Positions 33,601 through 42,112 of a stretch of DNA of 42,184 nucleotides are shown here, one piece after another. Under the pieces are notes generated by a model that was not told the DNA's origin, ran no database searches, and saw only the letters and a list, made by a program, of their open reading frames with translations. The translations under genes and the position numbers were made by a program. This DNA is from Perkinsus olseni (lineage: Eukaryota; Perkinsozoa; Perkinsida), in contig JABANN010000290.1 in the NCBI GenBank assembly GCA_013115125.1, positions 1-42,184 on the forward strand, in the 5' to 3' direction. Position 1 is the first letter of the stretch. Every line of letters begins with the position of its first letter.

Positions 33601-36600
33601 CACGAAGGCGTCCATATGGTAGTCATATATGTCGATCATCTGATGGATCCGTTTGAGGTCTCGTCCCTTGTACCTGGAAACACGAGGATGATATCTTCGC
33701 CAGCTCAGTGTCTGTCAGAGGAAGAAGCCTATCCCGGTGAGGACAATCTCCAATCTTTCTGTGTGGGAGCTCCCATTCCAACGCGCGCACCGGTTCGGTG
33801 AGACTCTCGCCGATGCGTTCAGTTAAAGGCTCTCGGGAGCGATTGATATGCAGTGCGGTTACGATGTGCTCAGGACTTTTCGGACGAAGCGCTGAGTTTT
33901 TAGGATTTCCCCGCACTGAGTCTGCAAAACAGCCTCCGTGTTTTCCCCAACGGACTCTCTAGGTGAGCTAACCTACTCCTCCGCTCCACCGAACAGGTGT
34001 GTTAGGAACTTAGTCTGAGCTCGGGCAATGGCGCCCAGCTTCGCTCCGCTCAAAAATGGAGATAGTCGTTCATCTTTGTCCACTTGCCTGAGTTAACAAC
34101 ATCGTGAAGGGCTCGGGCGAGACCGGTGTCTCACTCGTAAAGTCGTTCCACTGCCTTCGCGATACCCTGCTCTCCCCCGAGCTGTTTGAAGAGCCCCTCC
34201 GTGCCTTTCAAAAGACACGGCCGTGAGGGAACTCCAGCAACACGTCATGTAGCACAGAAAAAGGTAGCTGCGCACCCCCACCTCCAATCTCAGTCCGCCT
34301 CTTGGCGAGCTCTAACCGGACTGTGCAGCCGGCTGTGATGATCCCTCGGACATGAGACACACACGCCAGGAAGTCCACCTTTGCCTGAGGAAGTCGCGGC
34401 AGTGGTATGTAGGCATCCATCCACCTTCCCATGGACGAGAAGCCACGAGCGTCGCCATTTAGCACGACGATGGACAGGGATAATGCGATCAATTTCGAAG
34501 TAGCAATGAAAGACAGCGCTCTAGTACGCTCCTCGCAAGAAGACAGAGTGATCATTGATGCCTCCTGTCGACACACAAAGACCCTCACCGTCTTCTCAAT
34601 CTCCATCAGCTCGCAGGCTACCTTCATATTCTCCATCAGCGCGTCGAAGTGATAGTCAGTAATGTTGATACCTGTCAGTAGGCGCATCGCTCAGCTCACC
34701 ACAGACAAGGCAGACCTCGGTGCATCTCCTTCAGCGCTTTGACGTCAAAGTGGACCTCGGGGGCTCCTGTTATCATCGACAGGAAAGTACACATCCTCTC
34801 CTTTATCTGCTCAACCTACAACAGAACCGCTATGATCCGTCGGTACACAGCTGATTAAGATCGACAATCTCAAAGCACCAATCTCCTGGTTGAGGCGCTC
34901 TATGCCATTCCGGTGGAGGCAGTTACAACTACCTCTATTTCGATTGCTCCCATATCGGAATAGCAAGAAGCAGGAGTGTGGTCATTCTCTCAACGGAAGA
35001 GGCCTTTCCTGCCCACTCACTCGGTCCTTCGGCAGATCGAAGAAGAACTTGATGCGTGGATCCAGCAGGGCTCCGCTGTACATCGTCTCCACGACAGCCT
35101 CCAGGTTCATGTCTCCACCAATTCGCTCAAATATAGTCGCGCCTGAGTTCCCAACGGCTCCCACTAACCGGACTGTTAGAAAGGTCTCTCACCATCCACG
35201 AGTTTGAACTGGGACAGTTGGTCCCTCTTCCTGTTCAGGACATTCGGGCGAGCGAACTCGAGAGTGATCAGCACCTGCGATATCTCCGGTCGCGCTGAGG
35301 TGACGCCGTCACGCTGGACGCACCTCGGCGATGATATCCTCGTCTACCCCAAGTCCGTGGAGAGCCTTCTCCGCGTTCATCAGGAAACAGTCGAAGTAGA
35401 AGTCGTCCAGGCCTGAATAGGAGGGCGGTAGCGCTTTGAAGTCGTTATTCCGGGGCTTTCCAGGGAGGGCTTTTTCGAAATCATGTACTCGGATGAGGTC
35501 TCACAATGCTCGGCAAGCTACAGAGGATATACATAAGCAGCCCGTCTAGCTCAGTCGGTAGAGCGCAAGGCTCTTAACCTTGTGGTCGTGGGTTCGAGCC
35601 CCACGGTGGGTGCATTTCACGAAACACACTCAATTATCCTCGGATAATGTATGGTAGAGTAGAACAGCCTCCTAGAGAACCCTCCTCACCAAGCCCTCTA
35701 TGTATTTCCTCCAATTCTCGACCCTTGTACTCCTTCGGACCACCAAAACGCTCCGTCAAGTAGGCTCGGAGGGCGGTACGGATTCGGTGTAGGTCTCTGC
35801 CTGTTTACAATCAACGCAGTCGTACCAACTCACCGGGGGCACCTCCTCACCTTGAAAGAACTTCTTCAACCTCCGGTCGACTTTGCTCAAGTCGAAGAGC
35901 CTCTTAATAAAGTCTTCGAGCCCTTCGCCATAACCCACCTTAACGAACATCATGTCCGTACCTGAGCTCGAGGCGCGCGCTTCCGTAGGAGCGCGTGAGA
36001 GGCACGGCACACGAGGGGCAAGACACGTACCCGTCTCTTCATTCTTCTTGGCGACTTCCATACGAACAGTACAGCCCGTGGTTATCAACTTACGACAACG
36101 CCCGAGCTCAGCCAGGCCATCGGTGATCGCATTCGGATGGATATCTGGAGAACTTCTGATACTCCCGTACAGCGAAGCGACCGAGAGAGCCGATCAAGCG
36201 CGCAAGATAGAAACTAGACTTGGTTACCTAGCTCGTTGAAGACCTGCTGAAACATCTCCAGGACTGCATCAAAGTGATAGTCGGTGATGTTCATGTGGTA
36301 GTGCACCGGCTGGATATTCTCTTCGTCATACCTTGAAGAAAGAGGAGCTCTGGGAGCTCTGGGTGGCCGAACTGGCGATGGGTCGTCGTGAGAGCTCCCT
36401 ACGACGTTGTACACACAGGACGTTATAGTGCTCGTAGCATTCCCCACAGGAGAGAACGTCTAATTACTGAGAATGGAATTATTTCGGTCGCTTAGTACGC
36501 CAGGTGACGGAGAGCCGCGGGTCTGGGCCAGACCGTCTGGCAAACCCCAGCAGAACCTCCAACAACCACGAGGGCCCGTCCAAGAGCTGATCTCGCGACT

Positions 36601-37457
36601 CACGTTTTCGGACCGCCAAAGAGTCCGGTAACGAAGCTGCACATCTTCGCCTTAATGGAGTCCATCTTCTTCTGATTCTTCTCGAAGTGGGCTCGTGTGC
36701 GAGGGTCTCTCACTGCCTTCTCGTATACCTGCCAATCCCCTCTCCGACCTAGCGATCTCGAAATCGGCAGTGGGAGTGATAGAAATATTATGCTCAGATA
36801 TCAACTAGCACTGCTCAGTAATGACGTCCAAGCCAGCTTCGACAGGCGATCAATGTACAGTAGAAGCTAGATCGTTCTCAAGGTCCGTAGATGGCTCACT
36901 ATAAGATACTCAACACGCGTAAGAATAAATCCGACCAAGCGCGCATCAAGGCAAACTCACCAGCTCTATCGCTGTCTCCAAGTTGAGATCTCCGCCAAGC
37001 CGCTCAAACCTGAGCAACAGAAAAGCTTTATAACATTCATTATGCAGCTCATTGAGCATATAATGCCCTGTGGCCGCTGATGGCGCCTAATGACGCTCAC
37101 TCCGAGCTACCGAGGGCAGTAGTAGCTCCCCTAGGTCATAATTACGTCAAGACGGGATCCTCAAACATCCTCAAAGCTCTACGAAGCGCGAAGTCGCCGA
37201 GGACGAGAGCCTTCACAATCTACTCACAGAGACTGCTTCGGATCATCCACCTTCTCCCTCCCACGAAGGCCGTCTGCTCCATCACCCTCGCCAGCCTGCT
37301 GAGTCTTGGCCGCCACCTCGTCTATCTGATGTCACCGAAGATATCTCTATCGATACTAAGCGCACGGTGCTTCATACCAAGTATCGGAATTTGTTGATGT
37401 TAATTTTCGCTTTGACCATCTGGTCCACCAACCTCTCCTTGGGTACATCTGTTGTCC
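30043..37457 (-). CDS. eight-domain tandem truncated (2-on-2) hemoglobin
   Basis: Thirty-four minus-strand exons join in phase with GT-AG sites to about 1,170 codons, from 37457 (true start not found) to TAA at 30043. Eight group-I-like truncated globin domains follow one another. Each shows an AB-corner glycine motif (FERLGGD, FERIGGD, YERLGGE), a B-helix (for example ETMYSGALLDPRIKFFF), usually an EF glycine motif (LFGGP, RFGGP) and a proximal-histidine region (for example EMHRGINITDYHFDA). Truncated globins bind O2, NO or CO through heme. Domains 1, 3 and 5 end with a TGCTVR helix that runs straight into the next domain, and domain 7 has a similar ITGSRVRM. No signal or membrane segment is visible in the resolved part. 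The N-terminal exons (37378-37457, 37228-37325, 37146-37178) are not globin-like. Splice joins are inferred by eye, but consistent phases across 34 exons with no stop make one transcript likely. Confidence 0.82.
30652..31465 (-). other. truncated globin domain 7
   Basis: Covers the end of exon 31365-31513, exons 31167-31256, 30997-31117 and 30746-30800, and the start of 30585-30696. Key parts are LLERIGGDSNLEAVAEGMFQ (Phe at B10), HFDKNKAKERSITTKLY, FGGLVQYDQDNLKPTHYDMN (proximal His) and LNSVRSEIITGSRVRM. The intron 31257-31364 is little more than an antisense tRNA-Arg. Confidence 0.82.
31273..31346 (+). tRNA. tRNA-Arg (ACG), copy 1, inside a hemoglobin intron
   Basis: A 74-nt cloverleaf with a fully paired acceptor stem (GCCCGAT/ATCGGGT), discriminator A, D-arm GTTCAGCTGGATAGAAT, anticodon arm TCTGC-CTACGGA-GCAGA with anticodon ACG, and T-arm around GGTTCGAATCC. 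It has no intron. It is antisense to the hemoglobin gene and fills 74 of the 108 nt of intron 31257-31364. Confidence 0.95.
31466..32049 (-). other. truncated globin domain 6
   Basis: Covers the end of exon 32006-32117, exons 31866-31955, 31737-31805 and 31565-31692, and the start of 31365-31513. Key parts are GLYERLFEWEGITRLMDSLF (Phe at B10), VELFGGPPEYEGRDL, DIHEPLGITDYHFDA (proximal His) and VDEVIITLDSVRNAVLDRQ. The first motif lacks the usual GG. Confidence 0.8.
32050..33020 (-). other. truncated globin domain 5
   Basis: Exons 32894-33020, 32478-32574, 32289-32427 and part of 32006-32117. Key parts are LYERLGGEMSIAKLSDIFYA (B10 Tyr), SFFEKNKAKIATIKKK, PSHYSMNITDFHFDA (proximal His) and the terminal helix EITTGCTVRREMARQN. 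The intron 32575-32893 carries an antisense tRNA-Arg. A phase-1 donor at 32893 is preferred over a later one at about 32878. Confidence 0.8.
32780..32853 (+). tRNA. tRNA-Arg (ACG), copy 2, inside a hemoglobin intron
   Basis: Differs from copy 1 at one position of the acceptor stem (C to T, making a T-G wobble). Anticodon ACG. It lies 1,507 bp from copy 1, in the equivalent intron of globin domain 5 (copy 1 is in domain 7), and the flank ATTCAGA is shared. This suggests the tRNA was duplicated with the exon unit. Confidence 0.95.
33081..34204 (-). other. truncated globin domain 4
   Basis: Exons 34135-34204, 33977-34087, 33585-33673 and 33081-33238. Key parts are LFKQLGGEQGIAKAVERLYE (B10 Tyr), HLFGGAEEYKGRDLKRIH (proximal His) and DIYDYHMDAFVNLMK. 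The last exon (about 33238 down) has an uncertain acceptor but the right phase, and encodes the G/H helices with IDSCVILMETCRSQIVKP. Confidence 0.78.
34282..35142 (-). other. truncated globin domain 3
   Basis: Exons 35021-35142, 34716-34815, 34589-34671 and 34282-34384. Key parts are IFERIGGDMNLEAVVETMYS (B10 Tyr), LSMITGAPEVHF in place of the FGGP motif, EMHRGINITDYHFDA (proximal His) and the terminal helix GIITAGCTVRLELAKRR. Confidence 0.85.
35193..35961 (-). other. truncated globin domain 2
   Basis: Exons 35851-35961, 35690-35800, 35324-35412 and 35193-35274. Key parts are GLEDFIKRLFDLSKVDRRL (Phe at B10), LTERFGGPKEYKGRELEEIH (EF glycines and proximal His) and LDDFYFDCFLMNAEKAL. The intron 35413-35689 contains the antisense tRNA-Lys. 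This domain lacks an obvious GG at its AB corner (VGYGEG instead). Confidence 0.82.
35540..35612 (+). tRNA. tRNA-Lys (CTT), inside a hemoglobin intron
   Basis: A 73-nt cloverleaf closely like eukaryotic tRNA-Lys(CTT): GCTCAGTCGGTAGAGC D-arm, anticodon loop CTCTTAA, T-arm GTGGGTTCGAGCCCCAC. The acceptor stem has several G-T pairs. It is antisense within intron 35413-35689 of globin domain 2. Confidence 0.95.
36031..37009 (-). other. truncated globin domain 1
   Basis: Exons 36961-37009, 36604-36728, 36228-36331 and 36031-36144. Key parts are FERLGGD, ELVYEKAVRDPRTRAHF (B10 Tyr), LFGGP, QPVHYHMNITDYHF (proximal His) and the terminal helix LITTGCTVRMEVAKK. The exon ending at 36031 splices with GTACGT in phase 1 directly into domain 2. 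Confidence 0.85.
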
Positions 37458-37706
37458 CTGAAAGTTCACATTCTACGTGTCCTCCTGCTTTGGTTACTGC
37501 TACAAGTTAATGCGTGCCGGCCGCACGGTACGAACTGGTATGAAACCCCTTGGGAAGAGATTCCAACAACTTTCAGATCGTCATTCCGGCTGCACGAGGC
37601 AAACAATGAGATCAATACATACTCCTATATACCCACCAACATGGGGCCACCCAAAGAAAGCAGTCTAACGATATGCATAGTACTCACACTAGCAACAATC
37701 TTATAA
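37452..37706 (+). CDS. weak ORF with signal-peptide-like start
   Basis: The 84-codon frame begins MSLKVHILRVLLLWLLLQVN, a good signal-peptide match, and then runs into the left arm of the inverted repeat. It overlaps by a few bases, on the opposite strand, the first hemoglobin exon I could resolve. A real small secreted protein, a chance ORF and a transposon-derived frame are all possible. Confidence 0.25.
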   Translation: MSLKVHILRVLLLWLLLQVNACRPHGTNWYETPWEEIPTTFRSSFRLHEANNEINTYSYIPTNMGPPKESSLTICIVLTLATIL

Positions 37707-37857
37707 TAATATCATCATCATAAGATTTATCATTGGAACATAGGGTGGGCCTCTTGGTAGGTATATAGGGGGATGTATTGATCCCATAGTTTGCCTTGTG
37801 CAGCCGCAATGACGATCTGAGAGTTGTTCGGATTCCTTCCCGAGGCTTCCATACCGG
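37537..37857. repeat. long inverted repeat upstream of the hemoglobin gene
   Basis: The arm 37537-37652 and the reverse complement of 37743-37857 align along their whole length at about 85% by eye (shared TCAGATCGTCATT and GGCTGCACAAGG-like blocks), with a spacer of about 90 nt. Both arms are translatable to similar peptides (RSSFRLHEAN against RSSLRLHKAN). It may be a foldback transposon or a head-to-head duplication of an exon. Confidence 0.8.
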
Positions 37858-38064
37858 TTGATGATACCGTGAGTCCGACACAAGAATAGCGAAATTAAAA
37901 ATATTTCCTAACGATACATCTTCGAATCGATACTTCGATTATCCTGGAGAATAATAATCGACCTTCTGATGTATCATTACCGCATCGAGCTCAAAGATCA
38001 GGAATTGTATTATTGCTGAGAACATCTCTCAAGATTTCACTAGAAAATGGAATATTGAAATAAA

Positions 38065-38667
38065 TTGATATTTGATAGGCTTAATAATGGCCCAATGGGA
38101 CCCCGAGTGTGTGTGAGTTTGTACTCCAACGCTGGCGATTCCAGCTTAGTTAGACTCTTGCCGATGTGCTCAGTTGGAGAGTCTCCAATGGAGACTCTCT
38201 GTAGCGTTGACATTCAATGCAATCAGGCAGATTATCGAGACGACCCGAGTGTGCAGCTTACCCTTTCCCTTAGAGTTCGGCATCGCAGTCTCGACAGCCT
38301 GCCGCAGATAGTTCATTTGAACGCTGACAAAGAAGGCGGCTCCCCTGCAATGCTCTCCGATCTCGAGGATACATACACTAGCTTTGCCACACGGTCCTTG
38401 ATGAAGACCATATCGCTATGCGCTTTCGATATACCTGAACAGCAGCACCAATACCAATATCAGGCGATGGGCCCTGGGAGAGATGGTACTGTCATTCAGC
38501 TTGTTTGCCTGATCGGACTTGGAGAGGAGAGTTTCATAGGGTGCTGGTCGGCTCTCCGCAGCTGTTCTCTCGACAGCAGACATGTCGAGAGAAACAAACA
38601 ACTGCCATTCGGGAGTCCAATCGCCTACAATCGGAAGTGTGACCTGCTAGAAATTCGAAGATGGTGA
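38065..38667 (+). CDS. ORF of 200 codons, doubtful
   Basis: An uninterrupted plus-strand frame with stretches such as MLSDLEDTYTSFATRSLMKT, but also part of a palindrome (GAGAGTCTCCAATGGAGACTCTC near 38176-38198). It shows no known domain. Coding-like minus-strand fragments also exist at 38620-38900, so the real gene here may lie on the other strand. Confidence 0.25.
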   Translation: MIFDRLNNGPMGPRVCVSLYSNAGDSSLVRLLPMCSVGESPMETLCSVDIQCNQADYRDDPSVQLTLSLRVRHRSLDSLPQIVHLNADKEGGSPAMLSDLEDTYTSFATRSLMKTISLCAFDIPEQQHQYQYQAMGPGRDGTVIQLVCLIGLGEESFIGCWSALRSCSLDSRHVERNKQLPFGSPIAYNRKCDLLEIRRW

Positions 38668-38931
38668 CTTCGAGGTGTAATGACAATGCAATTAGAGTAT
38701 AGCTGATCCAATGTCTTGGTAAGATGGGCTGGAAGACGTAGCCCAAGAGAAGGCGCTTCCCGTCCATCACGCTCAGCTGAGCTGCACCCGGCTTGGGGTG
38801 TGTGAGAAAAGACGCTAAGCGGGCCTCCGCGAGCTTCAACATCAAATGGCAGTGTACGTGACGTCTCACGATGCGTCCAAGTAGCCAGTTGACCCTCCAT
38901 CGCATTGAGGAGTAACTCATAATCACATCTC

Positions 38932-39003
38932 GGTTCTATGGTGTAACGGTTAGCACTCCAGACTCTGAATCTGGCGATCTGGGTTCAAATCCCGGTAGAA
39001 CCT
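38932..39003 (+). tRNA. tRNA-Gln (CTG), copy 1
   Basis: A 72-nt cloverleaf with acceptor GGTTCTA/TAGAACC, anticodon arm CCAGA-CTCTGAA-TCTGG with anticodon CTG, and T-arm around GGTTCAAATCC. It has no intron. Confidence 0.95.
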
Positions 39004-39297
39004 TTTTGACCACTACCCCTCCATCTCGAAAACCAAAGTGCGGTTGCAATTTCGGGTCTCGCGCATGGGTCATGCTCATGTGCTGCACTGCTGTTTATAC
39101 CGAGTACACTAAGTGATACTCATAGAGGCGCAGCGAGACGCTAGGATTAGGAACCTAGTTGGCCATCTATCCATGCAACCCCGAGCCTCACCCGAGTACT
39201 ACCTACACTCCCCCTTCCCCACCATTACAAAACTCCACTCCACACAGTTTAATAAGAAACGCTTATGAAACTCGCAGAAACCCAAGCTCATCCTCCC

Positions 39298-40252
39298 TCA
39301 CGCGAGCATTGTCATGTTCCCTCCCTGTGCATTGTCCAAGAGTGCTCGCATGGAGCTCTCATTGAGGCCCTCCAGCATCCCACGGCACCTCCGACTGTTC
39401 AGCGCAATCACATCCCAACCGCGCTCCTGCCACTTGACCGTGCAGCCGAGCAGGGCGTGAAGATCCTACCTTCATGTGCCGCACCTGAATCGCTGCCGAG
39501 CCTATAGGTTCGTCAGAGTTTCGCGCAAACTCGGAGAGTATCTGAAGGCCACAAAACCCTCAAGCGAGCCCGTTAGCGGCGTGCCGGCGACGAGCACAGC
39601 CACGCGTGGTTCATTCTTTATACCACTCTCTCAGCAAATCACCAGGCATAAAGCGGGTGCGTGTTTCGCTCTCAAACTACGTGCTTTACGATGCACCACA
39701 CTGTACTGTCCAGTTCAGTAGAGTTGATACAAGATTCCCAATAAGATTCTTTGAAGCACGTCTCTTCGCCCCAAACCTCCCTCTCCTTTACTACAGCAAT
39801 GCACCGCTTCTGCACACCGTCCGTCAACACGATGTCCACAACGTAGGGAGTGTCCTCGATGTGAACACAGGTTTCGTGGGGTACCTGAAGACCACCGACA
39901 GGAGCAAAAACATGGCAACTTTCAGGTCCGAGAACCAGGCGAGGCCGATGGGAAGTTCAGATCCAAGACTGAGCCGTCGCTGAGCTTAGAGGCCTATTGC
40001 GATTATAGCGGAGTCTCTGTAGCTTCAAATTGGGCCAACGTGATTAAAGTAGAGTGGACGTTTCTGTGATGGTCCGATCGAGGAATCCTATTTCACGCGG
40101 GGTTCTAGCGCTCAGCACTTTGACTCCGGGAGTCCCATTTCAATGAGGAGAAGCTGTGTTCCCGGCTGACTCAGAATGTTACCATGTGATAGTGAGAAGC
40201 CGGTACAACAGCCCGCAGCGGCGGCTACTGCTAGTACTACCTCATATGCCAT
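39298..40252 (-). CDS. multi-exon secreted protein, function unknown
   Basis: The minus-strand frame opens at ATG 40252 with a signal-peptide-like MAYEVVLAVAAAAGCCTGFS. Further coding-like exons follow: SDGSVLDLNFPSASPGS (about 39920-39985), HETCVHIEDTPYVVDIVLTD and on to STVWCIVKH (about 39690-39880), PRVAVLVAGTPLTGSLEGFV (about 39505-39625), and GCTVKWQERGWDVIALNSRR to the end NMTMLA, TGA at 39298-39300. Cysteines, a sequon (NSTE) and beta-rich composition suit an extracellular protein. Exact splice joins are not resolved. The open plus-strand frame 39606-39983 is its antisense shadow. The gene resembles the other secreted proteins of the window in style only. Confidence 0.5.
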
Positions 40253-41151
40253 GAGGACCTTCGAAAGTTCCTGGCAGAGGAATGGAAACGGAACCGAGTA
40301 GCCCTCCCTGAGACGAGAAACTACTCAATGCCACGTTCTGGTCCACAATACAGCATCGCTTCCCGTTGAGGAATGGCAAGAGACCAAGATACGGACTACA
40401 CCACTATCGAGAACTCCTCTCAACGATAGCTTTTGTTCTCCGAAAAGCAATACCCCTGCCTGAGGATGATACCACCTAGACTTGATCCATTCTCGTATAC
40501 AATCAGCAGCGAAGGGCTTCGGTATGACATGCTCGACGTAAGGGAAGTCCATCGCCTGGCAGATCCACATCCATCCAACTCTGAGCTTCTCAGACTCCCA
40601 TGCAGTACCTGCCAAGCCACCTCACTTGCGTAATATATATATAGATCAAGTTTAGATAAAAGTGCTATCGGGAGAGAGCCGACCGGCGGATCTCCTGTCA
40701 CAAAATGGCACCAGCAAATAACACTGCTAGCGCACCGGGAGGGCTGCGTAGCCTAGAAAACCGTTACTCACATCGTACTAGTTCATCTGTAGCGAAATAC
40801 AGCACTATATAGTCTTTACCGAGAAAAATGGAACAGTGAAAAGGGAGACTACTATGCCACAGGCGAGATGATGTACATCAAAATACGTTACTATACAGTG
40901 CATTACTTCACTAGCATCACCAGAGTCCAGCCAAGACCACCGCCCATGCCCCGCGAAGTAACTTACCGCTGCACAGTTTCCGTAGGAGCAGTGTCATGTC
41001 GTACTCGTGTCGAGACTGCAGCTCTGGCATCATACATAGAGCCCATAGGACTTTAACTGAGGTGACACCACGGGCAACTCAAAGACGCCTATTACTCTTC
41101 CGCGAGTACGCGAGTATTTTTCTACTGATACCAAAGCTTAGCATCTAGTGT

Positions 41152-41750
41152 TTAGTTCATCTTAGTTCGAATTCCACCAACGCTCTGATCTACGTAGGTG
41201 GTGAGTTCAAAGGCGAAAGTGCTGTGATTTACTGATGCGAGAACCTGCCCTGAGGCCTCCCCGTGGTGTTCCTGGGAACTCGCTCTCCCAGAGGAGAATT
41301 TTTTTGATATCCCAGAAACGACTGCGATGCACTTCCACGATAGAAGAACAGAATGTGTTACGGTGGCCTGCAGCTGAACAGTCCCCTCCTTTACTAGCTG
41401 TCTCCTCTTGTACGTAGTCCACATGCTGTACCATATACTCCACTATTGGGGAGTACTGGGTCATGGCCTGAGGGAAAGACCTGCCGTTCTCCAGTTGTTC
41501 AGGGTTCAACGACCCGCTCAATTTGTCCTCTAAGCTCGAGCTTCAAAAACGACGAAGAGCCACGGTCATAATACCGCAGACTAGAACTCGATTGCTGCTG
41601 CAGTGAAGAGGGCGATGAATCAACGAGATCGAGGCAACGCTTCAGGGGCAGCAGCAGGGTATAGCTAATACCCTGATACGTGGTATAGTTCACGGTTAAG
41701 ACTGCCGAATCTGTTGTGTAGTAATATTTCGTGAGAGACAGTTCGGGTAA
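41152..41750 (-). CDS. pieces of a probable secreted-protein gene
   Basis: A minus-strand exon near 41535-41750 reads KYYYTTDSAVLTVNYTTYQG and then ISYTLLLPLKRCLDLVDSSP with a Ser-rich stretch. Overlapping frames near 41300-41520 carry SLNPEQLENGRSFPQAMTQY and TVQLQATVTHSVLLSWKCI. The last stretch, after a CAG acceptor near 41255, is VNHSTFAFELTTYVDQSVGG ending KMN and TAA at 41152. Several sequons (NYT, NHS) and single cysteines resemble the secreted protein at 21322-22041. The 5' end and the phases between pieces are unresolved. A possible further upstream exon (MNDYQIGLTSFGDLLQACA, then a GTAAGG donor) lies at about 41866-41940. Confidence 0.4.
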
Positions 41751-42112
41751 TCATAGCATACGCAGTAGAGTCACTCGTGTAGCATATCTTCTATCTTCAC
41801 CCGAACTACCCGACCCGCCCCCCACGCGCCATGGTCTACAATCAGAGACCACCCCGCCTTACATCTCCAACTCCGAAATTAGCGCATGCTTGGAGAAGAT
41901 CACCAAAGCTCGTTAGACCAATCTGATAGTCATTCATGATGACAGCGCGGCGGGACAGCACTGCTCACCACGTGGCCCATGGGCTCGCCCCAGGTGAGGC
42001 CCTCCTCAGCGACGGGGACACACGACTGCAGGACCTTGGTCATTGCCCTAGGATGTGCTAGTTGATGATTATCGAGTGCAGTAACGATGGCTGAAGAAGG
42101 TCACGAATATCT

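Noticed and set aside
30652-37009. Array of eight separate single-domain globin genes
   Set aside because: No promoter-sized gaps, starts or stops are seen between domains, and splice donors and acceptors match in phase across domain boundaries. RNA data would be needed to exclude it fully.
39606-39983. Plus-strand ORF of 125 codons that looks protein-like
   Set aside because: The minus strand reads better (HETCVHIEDTPYVVDIVLTD and onward) and connects to further coding exons on both sides.
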